Shown here: piece by piece, positions 27,259 through 34,883 of the stretch | Layout: every line of letters begins with the position of its first letter | How positions within the stretch are numbered: position 1 is the first letter of the stretch | Source: Leptolyngbya sp. NIES-3755 | Lineage (GTDB): Bacteria > Cyanobacteriota > Cyanobacteriia > Leptolyngbyales > Leptolyngbyaceae | Direction: 5' to 3' | DNA: 64,000 bases | NCBI GenBank assembly: GCA_001548435.1 | Contig: AP017308.1 | Span: 1,869,030 to 1,933,029, forward strand | Notes under the pieces: model-generated | Databases searched by the model: none | What the model was told of the DNA's origin: nothing | Seen by the model: the letters and a program-made list of their open reading frames with translations, nothing else | Program-made: the position numbers and the translations under genes

Positions 27259-28152
27259 ATGCTCAAAGATACCGAATTTCTTGAAAGTGCCGCAGAAACT
27301 CGCGTTCGGATTCTCAGCGAAGCGCTTCCTTATATTCAGCAGTTCACCGGACGCACGATCGTGGTGAAATATGGCGGTGCAGCGATGAAGGACAGCACCC
27401 TCAAAGAAAAAGTAATTCGCGATGTCGTGTTTATGGCATGTGTGGGTCTGCGTCCGATTCTAGTGCATGGCGGTGGACCTGAGATCAATTCTTGGCTCGA
27501 TAAGTTAGGAATCGAAGCTCAGTTTAAGAATGGATTGCGCGTGACGGATGCAGCCACGATGGATGTGGTAGAAATGGTGCTGGTCGGACGGGTGAACAAA
27601 GAAATCGTATCGTTGATTAATCAAGCAGGTGGATCTGCGGTTGGACTGTGCGGGAAAGATGGCGGATTGTTTGAAGCGCGTCCCGCCGATGAAGAAGGAA
27701 TTGGCTTTGTCGGAGAAGTGACGAGAGTGAATCCTCAAATTCTGGAAACCTTGGTCAAAGATGGTCATATTCCAGTGGTTTCGAGTGTTGCTGCCGATGA
27801 ACTTGGACAAGCTTACAACATCAATGCAGATACGGTTGCGGGTGAAATTGCAGCGGCGTTAGGAGCAGAAAAATTAATCCTACTCACCGACACCGCTGGA
27901 ATTCTGCGCGATTACAAAGATCCGTCTACATTGATTCCACGACTCGACATTCAGAAAGCGCGGAAACTGATCGATGACGGCATTGTTTCGGGTGGAATGA
28001 TTCCGAAAGTGAATTGTTGTGTACGATCGCTAGCACAGGGTGTAAAAGCCGCACACATTGTGGATGGACGAATGCCGCACTCGCTCTTGCTTGAAATCTT
28101 TACCGATGAAGGAACAGGTTCAATGCTCGTCGGTTCCGAGTTCATGATGTAG
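27259..28152 (+). CDS. argB: N-acetylglutamate kinase
   Basis: A 297-residue amino-acid kinase. Motifs include [40 protein letters not shown] and [14 protein letters not shown]. It phosphorylates N-acetyl-L-glutamate, the controlled step of arginine synthesis. The N-terminal helix [21 protein letters not shown] is the hexamerisation element found in arginine-sensitive enzymes. In cyanobacteria such kinases are regulated by arginine and by the PII protein GlnB. PII binding here is inferred from the family. Confidence 0.96.
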   Translation: MLKDTEFLESAAETRVRILSEALPYIQQFTGRTIVVKYGGAAMKDSTLKEKVIRDVVFMACVGLRPILVHGGGPEINSWLDKLGIEAQFKNGLRVTDAATMDVVEMVLVGRVNKEIVSLINQAGGSAVGLCGKDGGLFEARPADEEGIGFVGEVTRVNPQILETLVKDGHIPVVSSVAADELGQAYNINADTVAGEIAAALGAEKLILLTDTAGILRDYKDPSTLIPRLDIQKARKLIDDGIVSGGMIPKVNCCVRSLAQGVKAAHIVDGRMPHSLLLEIFTDEGTGSMLVGSEFMM

Positions 28153-28192
28153 AGTCGGGCACTCTGAAGATATTGTTTGCATCTCCTGAACT

Positions 28193-29242
28193 ATGCCCAA
28201 TAACTTTTTGACTCAAATCAACTACTCGATCGCTGCAAATTCTCTCCCGCTCCGGACTCGATTTCAAGAAGATCGTTTGCCTGTCCGGAATGATGCTTGT
28301 CGATCGCAGTTTCTTCTCCATTCCGGTCGGACTCCAAAAGTGTGCCTGTTCTTTCACGGGTTCACAGCAGGTCCATACCAATTCATGCCAATGGCGCGGG
28401 CGTTTTATCAAGCGGGTTACAACGTGATCATTCCTCGATTACCGGGGCATGGTGAGGCAGGCGATTGGAATGGCAAAAATCCGCCCCCATTGCCAAAAGA
28501 TACTAATACTTACAAACAGTTTGCGCTGGAGTGGTTTCGACAGGCTCAAACCTTCGGCGATAAGGTTGTCGTCGGTGGACTATCCGGAGGTGGAACTTTA
28601 GCGGCATGGTTAGCACTCGAAAAACCGGATCAAATCGATCGAGCTTTATTGTTCGCGGCTTATCTCAGTAGTAGCAATAAAGTTGTGGATCTCTTTGTCA
28701 AAGTCTTGAGCGGTTATTTTGCTTGGCAACCCGAAACGCCGGGAGACTCGATCGGTTACAAAGGCTTTACTTTCCCAGATTTGCGAGTATTTCTCGATTT
28801 GGGGAGTGAAGTGTTAAAGCGATCGAGATCTGCCGCGTCTCCGCCCATGTTCGTGATTTCAACTGAAGCGGATCAAGCGGTGAGCAATCCCGATCACAAA
28901 GCTTTGTTTGAAAATCTTTTACCGCGTCAGCCGAAAACTTGGTACTACACCTTCGATCGAGTGTTAAATATTCCGCATACGATGATGACCAAAGCGGAGG
29001 GCAACAATTGGGAAAATCTTCTCAATGTGATGTCTAAATCATTTGTGCAAAGTGATTTAACTTGGGCAGAAATTGAGGAAATCGCTTATCGAATGACTCA
29101 AGGTAAGACCTGCGATCAAGCGGTTGCATCATTGGGATTAACGAGTAAAGCTTCACCGGACTTGCCTGCATTAATGACGATGATCGATAAGCGAGAAATC
29201 GTGATTAAGCGGAATCCGAGTTGGGATGCCGATATGAGCTAA
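28193..29242 (+). CDS. Alpha/beta hydrolase (esterase/lipase-like)
   Basis: A 349-residue cytosolic alpha/beta hydrolase. The nucleophile elbow is VVGGLSGGGTLAAWLA, the oxyanion region FFHGFTAGPYQF, and a late acid and His are plausible in VISTEADQAVSNPDH and NIPHTMM. There is no signal peptide. The C-terminal 60 residues add a helical extension (IAYRMTQGKTCDQAVASL). The substrate is unknown. Spacing to argB is 40 nt, so read-through is possible. Confidence 0.85.
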   Translation: MPNNFLTQINYSIAANSLPLRTRFQEDRLPVRNDACRSQFLLHSGRTPKVCLFFHGFTAGPYQFMPMARAFYQAGYNVIIPRLPGHGEAGDWNGKNPPPLPKDTNTYKQFALEWFRQAQTFGDKVVVGGLSGGGTLAAWLALEKPDQIDRALLFAAYLSSSNKVVDLFVKVLSGYFAWQPETPGDSIGYKGFTFPDLRVFLDLGSEVLKRSRSAASPPMFVISTEADQAVSNPDHKALFENLLPRQPKTWYYTFDRVLNIPHTMMTKAEGNNWENLLNVMSKSFVQSDLTWAEIEEIAYRMTQGKTCDQAVASLGLTSKASPDLPALMTMIDKREIVIKRNPSWDADMS

Positions 29243-29254
29243 AGGAGAAAACAA

Positions 29255-29326
29255 ATGTCGATCGCTTCCTCGATCAAATCTTTCTTAGTATTTCGGTTAC
29301 CGAAGTGCTGGCGTGAGCTATCCTAA
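29255..29326 (+). CDS. Possible 23-codon small ORF
   Basis: An ATG preceded by the strong ribosome-binding sequence AAAGGAGAAAACAA opens a 23-codon frame (MSIASSIKSFLVFRLPKCWR...) just after the hydrolase gene. It is too short to judge by content and may be chance, but the spacing of the ribosome-binding site is good. Confidence 0.25.
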   Translation: MSIASSIKSFLVFRLPKCWRELS

Positions 29327-29358
29327 AAAATCTGAGATAGAAAAATTAGGACTAAACG

Positions 29359-29805
29359 ATGAGCGATCGAGCCGAAACCATCCGAGAAATCTGGGCAAAT
29401 CAACGTGCCGCAGCTTACAAAACGCAAGATAGCGAAGTTCAGTCCTTTCAGGCAAATCCGTCGATTCCTTTGGATGTCAGTGATGAAAAGACGCGATCGA
29501 CAATTCCTCAGCCTGTTCTAGATGCCTACAATTACTATTTCGATCAAGTTGCCGCTGCCGATTGGGGTTCAGTCTCAGTCGCTCAGGAAAAAATTCAAAA
29601 TCAAGAGGTTTATTCAGTCACAGTTAATACCGATGGTGATGATGGCTGGGCAGAACTCTTTGATGCTCAAGGACAAGAACTTGGAGCCGCACGAACGCTT
29701 TGTGAACAAGTTGCTTGGGGCGATACGAATGCGGTTCGATCGTATACCCAAAATTCTGCTCTACCTTCAGAGCTACAAACCCAGTCAGGTGAACAAAATG
29801 CCTAG
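29359..29805 (+). CDS. Conserved-looking hypothetical protein
   Basis: A 148-residue acidic soluble protein with no recognised family. The centre (QPVLDAYNYYFDQVAAADWGSVSVAQEKI) and the strand-like EVYSVTVNTDGDDGWAELFDAQGQEL suggest a small alpha/beta domain. No signal peptide or membrane helix is visible. The next gene starts about 43 nt further on the same strand. Confidence 0.6.
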   Translation: MSDRAETIREIWANQRAAAYKTQDSEVQSFQANPSIPLDVSDEKTRSTIPQPVLDAYNYYFDQVAAADWGSVSVAQEKIQNQEVYSVTVNTDGDDGWAELFDAQGQELGAARTLCEQVAWGDTNAVRSYTQNSALPSELQTQSGEQNA

Positions 29806-29847
29806 AGTTCGATACGCTAAAAAATAGGTGTATTGAATTCTTTGAGC

Positions 29848-30384
29848 ATGACGACAGAACAGCGTGACCTTGCACTGCGAGACTATCAAGCCGGAAAAAC
29901 TGCCTTTGAGCGAGGCGACTATCGGCAAGCCGTGACGTTATTAGAGCGATCGAATGCCCTAGTCGAACCGGGTTCTCGATTGAGCGGCGAGATGCAAATT
30001 TGGCTGGTGACTGCCTACGAAGCCGCAGGACAGCGATCAGAAGCCTTAACCCTGTGCCGTAAAGCCTGTCAGCACCCCGATTTGACCACCCGCAGACAGG
30101 GAAAACGACTGTTATACATTCTCGAAGCGCCTCGGTTAAAAACGCGCCCTGAATGGCTCACAGAGATTCCAGATTTAGGCACGATCGACGAAAACGAATC
30201 CGATCGCGATTTTGGTCGATCGAAGTTTGCTCCAACGACTCCGCGAAAACGACCTGAAAAGAAAACCTCGATCGTGCCTGAAGAAGTCGATTTGAGTCAA
30301 GTGAACACCAAAGACAATGGATTTATCTGGGTGGCGCTCGGAGCGGGAGTTGCGATCGTTGCTGGATTAATTTGGTTCAGTTAG
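29848..30384 (+). CDS. TPR-like protein with C-terminal membrane anchor
   Basis: About 178 residues from the ATG at 29848, preferred over a TTG at 29833. The N-terminal 90 residues are TPR-like (DYQAGKTAFERGDYRQAVTLLERS, then LVTAYEAAGQRSEALTLCRKAC). A basic disordered linker follows. The final 20 residues (FIWVALGAGVAIVAGLIWFS) form a single tail-anchor helix. It probably holds a TPR interaction domain at the cytosolic face of a membrane. The function is unknown. Confidence 0.7.
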   Translation: MTTEQRDLALRDYQAGKTAFERGDYRQAVTLLERSNALVEPGSRLSGEMQIWLVTAYEAAGQRSEALTLCRKACQHPDLTTRRQGKRLLYILEAPRLKTRPEWLTEIPDLGTIDENESDRDFGRSKFAPTTPRKRPEKKTSIVPEEVDLSQVNTKDNGFIWVALGAGVAIVAGLIWFS

Positions 30385-30648
30385 AGAATACGCGGTTTGT
30401 ACGGAAGCCCTCCGTAGTGTTGCTCAATTTCTCTAAAAAAACTCTAAAATCTCTACCGAATCATACTGAAATCGATCGAGTTCTTATGTAAGATGTACTG
30501 TAATCGGAATGAACTTTGCGAGAAAAAATTCGTCGCTCATTCTCAGGGTTTAAGGGTGTCGATCTACGAAAGCAAGCGGTGATATCTGAAACGCGATCGC
30601 GTTTGCTTTGTCATGCAATCTGTACCAGTGCAAGAGCCGGGGTAGTCG

Positions 30649-31350
30649 ATGAGCAGTGTTTTGGTAATCGAAGACGATCCAGAAATTCTAGAGAACATTG
30701 AGGAGATTCTAGAGCTACAGAGCTACGAGACATTGACGACCAGTAGCAGTCTGGCAGGGTTGCAGTTAGCGAAAGAAGCGCTTCCCAGCTTGGTGATTTG
30801 TGATGTCGTCATGCCCGAACTCGATGGCTATGGCGTTCTCAATGAATTGCGGCAACAAGAAGAAACCTCTACAATTCCATTCATTTTCCTAACCGGACGC
30901 TCTGAGCGGGCTGACATCCGAATGGGAATGGAACTGGGAGCCGATGACTATCTCACCAAACCCTTTACTCAAGAGGAACTGATCGGTGCAGTGCAAAGCT
31001 GCTTGAACAAATACGATCGCTTATCTCGTCAGCACGAAGCGCAAATTCAAGAATCCCAGTCGATCGAGAAACAACTCCAAACCGCTCAAGAACTGGCAGA
31101 GATGAACAGCGTTTTGCTGCAAAAACTCTCTCAAGGCTTGCGGCATCCTGTCTCGAACATTACGATCGCGACCTACATGCTGAAGCAGAATCTATCGAGC
31201 AAAGACTTCGATCGTTACATCGCAATTCTGGAAGAAGAATGTGCCCGCAGTACTTCTCTTTTGAATGAAGTCTCTGGTTTGCAGGAATATCTCAATCCTG
31301 CCAAAATCAATCTGCTCCGAGGCAAGCTCAAAGTCCGAATTCCGCTCTAA
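30649..31350 (+). CDS. Response regulator with HisKA-like dimerisation tail, no kinase domain
   Basis: A 233-residue protein. Residues 1-125 are a receiver domain with IEDDPEI, the phosphoacceptor Asp in LVICDVVMPELDGYG, and Lys in LTKPFTQEEL. A coiled coil (DRLSRQHEAQIQESQSIEK) leads to a segment resembling a histidine-kinase dimerisation helix (LSQGLRHPVSNITIATYML) that carries a histidine, but no ATPase domain follows. It may work as a phosphorelay intermediate or a truncated kinase. The 264-bp region upstream holds its promoter; no clear element is seen. Confidence 0.82.
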   Translation: MSSVLVIEDDPEILENIEEILELQSYETLTTSSSLAGLQLAKEALPSLVICDVVMPELDGYGVLNELRQQEETSTIPFIFLTGRSERADIRMGMELGADDYLTKPFTQEELIGAVQSCLNKYDRLSRQHEAQIQESQSIEKQLQTAQELAEMNSVLLQKLSQGLRHPVSNITIATYMLKQNLSSKDFDRYIAILEEECARSTSLLNEVSGLQEYLNPAKINLLRGKLKVRIPL

Positions 31351-31423
31351 GTCGCCCTTTCGACAGACGAAATCATCACAGAACTGGCTTGAAATGAGAA
31401 GTACGTTTTGTGCATGAATTACT

Positions 31424-31816
31424 ATGAGCGGAGATCATTACGAAGACAAGTACACCGACCCAGACCTGCGCCGCCAAATCAAGGAGGAACTATTGAACTC
31501 TGACAAAGGCGGCGAATCGGGGCAATGGTCAGCCCGCAAAAGTCAAATGTTAGTGCGCGAATACGAAAAACGTGGCGGCGGCTATAAACAGTCAGAAAAA
31601 GACGAAGCAGCGAAATCTCTAGAAGAATGGACAGAAGCAGACTGGCAAACTGAAGACAGCAGTGAACGTGCTCGTGAAGGGGATGTTACCAAACGCTATT
31701 TGCCCAAAGCCGTTTGGGATAAACTCAGCGATGCCGAAAAAGCCGAAGCAGAACGCACCAAAGAAGAAGCCTCAAAACACGGTGATCAGTATGTTGAACT
31801 GCCACCCGCAGCCTAA
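31424..31816 (+). CDS. DUF5872-type protein
   Basis: A 130-residue highly charged protein. The opening YTDPDLRRQIKEELLNSDKGG and SGQWSARKSQMLVREYEKRG match the family pattern of DUF5872 proteins. The second half (WTEADWQTED..., RYLPKAVWDKLSDAEKAEAE) fits too. Function is unknown; these small hydrophilic proteins are often found near stress genes. It is followed 7 nt later by a broken SAP-like gene. Confidence 0.75.
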   Translation: MSGDHYEDKYTDPDLRRQIKEELLNSDKGGESGQWSARKSQMLVREYEKRGGGYKQSEKDEAAKSLEEWTEADWQTEDSSERAREGDVTKRYLPKAVWDKLSDAEKAEAERTKEEASKHGDQYVELPPAA

Positions 31817-31822
31817 AAAGCA

Positions 31823-31972
31823 ATGCACGAATATGAAACAGAACATCACCACGAAGACGATTCCGATCTGACCAAAGCCGAACTGTACGAGTAAGCAAAA
31901 ACGCTTCACATTCCGGGACGGAGCAAGATGAATCGGGAAGAGTTACAGCAAGCGATCGAGGATGCTAAGTAA
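31823..31972 (+). pseudogene. SAP/Rho-N-like small gene interrupted by a stop codon
   Basis: A 50-codon frame reads MHEYETEHHHEDDSDLTKAELYE, then TAA at 31892-31894, then, in the same frame, AKTLHIPGRSKMNREELQQAI and a second TAA. Joined, the two parts form a recognisable SAP/Rho-N-like unit of the type LTKAELYEKAKxLxIPGRSKMNREEL, in which the stop stands where a lysine codon (AAA) is expected. A single A-to-T change would explain it. Either the gene is dead or the stop is read through. Confidence 0.7.
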
Positions 31973-32021
31973 TGCGTTCGTGCGATGATTGATCCAAACA
32001 GATGCGGGAGATCGAAGCACA

Positions 32022-32426
32022 ATGCGGCGGGAGTTCAAGCTAGAAACACGATCAAAAACGCAGATTATCGATATCACTCCACAAGTTCAAGAGGCAGTAA
32101 CGGCAAGTGGCATTTTAGAAGGTGCTTGTACGATTTACGTTCCCCATACGACTGCTGCGGTTTTGATTCAGGAGAATGCTGATCCAAATGTGCATATTGA
32201 TCTGCTGGATGCCCTCGATCGCTTAGTTCCCAAAGATCTGCCTTATCTGCATCAAACCGTGAATAAGAATGCGCCTTCTCACATCAAAGGAGCCTTGATC
32301 GGGGAATCGAAAACAGTGTTTATCGGAGATGGGAAGCTATTACTAGGGCAGTATCAATCGATTCATGTGTGTGAATTTGATGGACCTCGATCGCGCCAAA
32401 TCTGGCTCCGAATTGTTTCAGACTAA
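32022..32426 (+). CDS. YjbQ family (UPF0047) protein
   Basis: A 134-residue protein from the ATG at 32022; a TTG at 31989 is an unlikely earlier start. The family motif is clear: YVPHTTAAVLIQENADPNVH, then IDLLDALDRLVP, SHIKGALIGES and LLLGQYQSIHVCEFDGPR. Some members show weak thiamine-phosphate-synthase activity and are annotated 'secondary thiamine-phosphate synthase enzyme', but the true role is uncertain. It is convergent with the small membrane protein gene. Confidence 0.9.
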   Translation: MRREFKLETRSKTQIIDITPQVQEAVTASGILEGACTIYVPHTTAAVLIQENADPNVHIDLLDALDRLVPKDLPYLHQTVNKNAPSHIKGALIGESKTVFIGDGKLLLGQYQSIHVCEFDGPRSRQIWLRIVSD

Positions 32427-32445
32427 TCTTGTGTCATCTGTTTGG

Positions 32446-32724
32446 CTATGGCTGCTTGAGGTAAAGAATCAGTAATACGAACGGAAACAGTACCACAAAG
32501 TGCCAAATCAAGAGAGCGATCCAAACCCAGGAAGCATGGATTTGAAGCCAAGCGAATCCATACGTGACTTCTGCTCCAGTCTGACCCAATTGCGGAAAAA
32601 TGTAGGTCAAGGGAATGAATAGGAGCAATACTGGAATGTTGAATGGGATGAGATGACTGAGTGTAGCGATCAAGCTTCCAATGCCAGACCAAAGAAGTGA
32701 CTTGGTGATGATATTTCTGGTCAT
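32446..32724 (-). CDS. Small membrane protein of unknown function
   Basis: A 92-residue protein with about three hydrophobic helices: residues 8-27, 29-45 and 64-88. It has no recognised family. Its start codon overlaps the stop of the WG-repeat gene by 4 nt, so the two genes are probably one operon. A longer reading frame through the same DNA (32423-32797) is a shadow of it. Confidence 0.6.
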   Translation of the reverse strand: MTRNIITKSLLWSGIGSLIATLSHLIPFNIPVLLLFIPLTYIFPQLGQTGAEVTYGFAWLQIHASWVWIALLIWHFVVLFPFVLLILYLKQP

Positions 32725-33839
32725 ATTTTGTCACTACCACTGAGTCTAATCTTTTTCTTAACCCACTCATAAGCCTCCCAACAAGGAACCAACACATCCC
32801 AAAAGAAGAATGCGACTATACCCATTCTGTAAAGAAATCCGTTACTAAACTCACTTAGACGAACAAAACTAGACCCTAGCAAATTTAACCAGAAACCAAC
32901 GTTTTCTATCGTAATCACTTTTCCAGTTTTATCAATGTAAGCCGAAGCTACACTTGACCCCAAAGCAACCTTGGCTAAGCCGCCGGAAAAACTTTCTGCA
33001 TTTCTAAACGTAGGTGCAATAACAAATTCCCCGCTTGAGTTGATGTAACCCCAACGTTCTCGAACTTTTCCGACTGCCAAACCTTCGGCAAACTCACGCG
33101 CTTGCTCAAATTGAGGCGGAATCTGAAAGTCGCCAAACGAATCAATGTAGCCCCATTTTTGCCCAACTCGAACTCGTGCCAACCCTTCGGAAAAGTTCCA
33201 AGCTTCATCAAATGCTAAAGCAATCACAAGTTGCCCAGTTTGATTAATAAAGCCCCATCGGTTTTGTTTCTTAATTGCTGCGAACCCTTCAGAGAAATCG
33301 CGCACAAAATCAAATTGGGATGGAATAGCAATTTCACCAGCACGATTAATGAAATGCCACCCGTGGTTATCTACAACTCTTGCCAATCCTTGTCGAAAAT
33401 CACAAGCACCTTGAAATCGAGGAGCGATCGCAAACTGACCGGATGAATCAATGTATCCCCAAAGCTGATCAACTTGTACCACTGCCAATCCTTCAGAGAA
33501 GTCATCTGCAAAATCAAATTGAGGTGAGACCACTAGGTGTCCATGTCGATCGATATATCCATATCTACCATCCTTCGCAACTAGCGCCAGCCCTTCACAG
33601 AAGTCATTCACAGAGGTGAAGTCCTGGAGCGAGATCACGAACCGTCCAGCCTGATCGATAAATCCCCAGCGTTCTTCAACTTTGACTCGCGCTAAATTCT
33701 CAACAAACGGACAAGCCAGCCAGTTTCTCGGCTCAATTACTATCTCTTCAACCTGGTTGATGTAACCCATTCCCTTTTTGTAAAGAATCGGGAATAAAGA
33801 TGTTTTTTGCATCTTTGTTGTTTCTAAAGGGTTTAGCAA
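32721..33839 (-). CDS. WG repeat-containing protein
   Basis: A 372-residue protein made of about ten WG repeats, each near 34 residues with the pattern 'WGYID..G.FVI.PQF..A..FSEGLA.V' (for example RWGFIDQAGRFVI, LWGYIDSSGQFAI, KWGYIDSFGDFQI). The C-terminal 50 residues lack repeats and contain a hydrophobic stretch. WG repeats are thought to act in protein or ligand binding. The start may be methionine 10 (MQKTSLFP). It is divergent from the truncated ldpA copy at 33944. Confidence 0.88.
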   Translation of the reverse strand: MLNPLETTKMQKTSLFPILYKKGMGYINQVEEIVIEPRNWLACPFVENLARVKVEERWGFIDQAGRFVISLQDFTSVNDFCEGLALVAKDGRYGYIDRHGHLVVSPQFDFADDFSEGLAVVQVDQLWGYIDSSGQFAIAPRFQGACDFRQGLARVVDNHGWHFINRAGEIAIPSQFDFVRDFSEGFAAIKKQNRWGFINQTGQLVIALAFDEAWNFSEGLARVRVGQKWGYIDSFGDFQIPPQFEQAREFAEGLAVGKVRERWGYINSSGEFVIAPTFRNAESFSGGLAKVALGSSVASAYIDKTGKVITIENVGFWLNLLGSSFVRLSEFSNGFLYRMGIVAFFFWDVLVPCWEAYEWVKKKIRLSGSDKI

Positions 33840-33901
33840 TTACAGTACTGACTCTAACGACTATTTCTCTACATCGCTACTTGTTGCTGTTCTCAAAAAA
33901 A

Positions 33902-33972
33902 TCTTGCCAAAAATCACGCTTGCCGCATTAGCGTAGAAGAGTGATGGATTTTTATTCGCCCCGACGATCGCT
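33902..33972 (+). repeat. Left copy of the ldpA 5'-end duplication
   Basis: These 71 bp match 36548-36618 at 69 positions. They cover the ldpA leader and first codons. Similarity decays but continues to about 34003. The copies bracket the 2.6-kb accessory island. Confidence 0.93.
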
Positions 33973-34039
33973 CAAACAACGATGCTTGATTAAGCTCATT
34001 TGGAACTCCGACTGCTATATCGTCTATCCTGTAATCTAG
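33944..34039 (+). pseudogene. Truncated ldpA N-terminus
   Basis: A 31-codon frame beginning MDFYSPRRSLKQRCLIKLIW, homologous to the start of intact LdpA (MDFYSPRRSLQQGHWFKLIC) at 36590. It then diverges and ends at TAG 34037. The leader is also duplicated. It marks the left edge of the accessory island, and the Fe-S and C-terminal parts of LdpA are absent. Confidence 0.85.
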
Positions 34040-34056
34040 AGCTTTCTAAAAATGCT

Positions 34057-34188
34057 ATGAGTGTTGTGATTCTCGATCGAGTCTTGGAAGCCTCTGAATT
34101 AACAGAAGAGGAATTATTACGAGAAATCGTGTTAATGCTGTTTCAACAGAAAAAAATCAGTATCGGGACAGCCAGTACTCTCTTATAG
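34057..34188 (+). pseudogene. Truncated UPF0175-type antitoxin
   Basis: A 43-codon frame, MSVVILDRVLEASELTEEEL..., ending ISIGTASTLL before a stop. The opening is typical of UPF0175 antitoxins (MSVxIPDxxLxAxxxSExEL, then IAxxLFQxxKLxxGxAS), which normally run to about 85-95 residues. The DNA-binding or toxin-neutralising second half is lost. A 28-bp tandem duplication sits at the break. It lies directly before a PIN-toxin start fragment, its usual partner. Confidence 0.75.
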
Positions 34189-34214
34189 TATCGGGACAGC
34201 CAGTACTCTCTTAA
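34159..34214 (+). repeat. 28-bp tandem duplication, two units
   Basis: Units 34159-34186 and 34187-34214 differ only at the last base. The unit length is not a multiple of three and creates the stop codon of the truncated antitoxin. With a single unit the antitoxin frame would run in phase into the toxin fragment. Confidence 0.9.
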
Positions 34215-34216
34215 TT

Positions 34217-34270
34217 ATGACCGTTGTGAGCAATACATCACCGATTAGAAATTTAGCTGGGATTCGCTAG
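34217..34270 (+). pseudogene. N-terminal fragment of a PIN (DUF3368-type) toxin
   Basis: Seventeen codons, MTVVSNTSPIRNLAGIR, then TAG. The start is the classical opening of DUF3368 PIN-domain RNases (xVVSNTSPIxNLAxI), which includes the first catalytic Asp/Asn position. The rest of the toxin is gone and the convergent GIY-YIG gene takes its place. Confidence 0.75.
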
Positions 34271-34549
34271 GGATGAGTCAAGACCCAGTAATTCGGATGG
34301 ATTTTTCTGATTGAGTTCTGGCTTGAAAAAACGGTAGGCGAATGCTTCAGCGCGATTTAAGTTCGACGGTGCAATTTCCACCCAATCGATCGTCCAGTCC
34401 GTTCCATACTTTGAGAGAAGCTTAGGAAGAATGTGATGGGTCTGCCAGCGTTTTTTCAGGTTGATCGTCTGACCTACATAGATCACGCGATCGCGATGCC
34501 ATACTCGATAAATTGCGCTCACTGAAGGAAGTTGAGATAAATCAATCAT
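34253..34549 (-). CDS. GIY-YIG nuclease family protein, last gene of a coupled three-gene operon
   Basis: A 98-residue protein starting at the ATG at 34549; a longer frame to 34651 overlaps the upstream gene and is less likely. The GIY-YIG core is SAIYRVW (IY at 13-14), VIYVGQTINLKKRW (YVG at 24-26, Arg34), a candidate Glu68 and Asn80 in PELNQ. The first GIY position is Ala rather than Gly. It overlaps the upstream gene by 8 nt. It resembles in plan the cassette nuclease at 5873-6250 and likewise lies inside duplicated host sequence. Its 3' end overlaps the dead PIN toxin fragment. Confidence 0.82.
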   Translation of the reverse strand: MIDLSQLPSVSAIYRVWHRDRVIYVGQTINLKKRWQTHHILPKLLSKYGTDWTIDWVEIAPSNLNRAEAFAYRFFKPELNQKNPSELLGLDSSLANPS

Positions 34550-34883
34550 CATTCTCCGCTGCCTGATCCATGTCGATACGCTCTGGAGTAAATGTGAAGG
34601 GTCGCAGATCAGATTTAACAGCCGTGCGTTCTTTTTCTGCCAAAGTTTCAATGTCAGATACCCGAACTCCTATCCAGTCTCCGTGAGTTCGTAGAGTTTT
34701 GAGAACGTATTCCCAGGTTTTGCGCTGGCGGAAATCGCGATCGCGGCACAAAGTCGGATACTTGCGCTTGAGTTCCGCTGTGGTTGCTGCACTAGAGAGG
34801 GCATAACACTCGGCTTTGATGGCAATCAACTTCATGCCTTTAATGCCAGACTTTCTCCGAGTTTGGGATCGTCCCTTAGTCAT
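34542..34883 (-). CDS. Unknown protein, middle gene of the coupled operon
   Basis: A 113-residue basic N-terminus protein from the ATG at 34883, which overlaps the end of the preceding gene by 8 nt. Residues 1-17 are strongly basic (TKGRSQTRRKSGIKGMK). A helical region (LSSAATTAELKRKYPTL, then RQRKTWEYVLKTLRTHG) may be a winged-helix-like or nucleic-acid-binding fold. The tail is acidic. I recognise no family. Coupling to the GIY-YIG gene suggests a partner subunit or regulator. Confidence 0.65.
   Translation of the reverse strand: MTKGRSQTRRKSGIKGMKLIAIKAECYALSSAATTAELKRKYPTLCRDRDFRQRKTWEYVLKTLRTHGDWIGVRVSDIETLAEKERTAVKSDLRPFTFTPERIDMDQAAENDD

Noticed and set aside
32423..32797. 124-codon frame overlapping the small membrane protein gene
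   Set aside because: The 92-residue frame in the same DNA has coherent transmembrane helices and an operon-like overlap with the WG-repeat gene.
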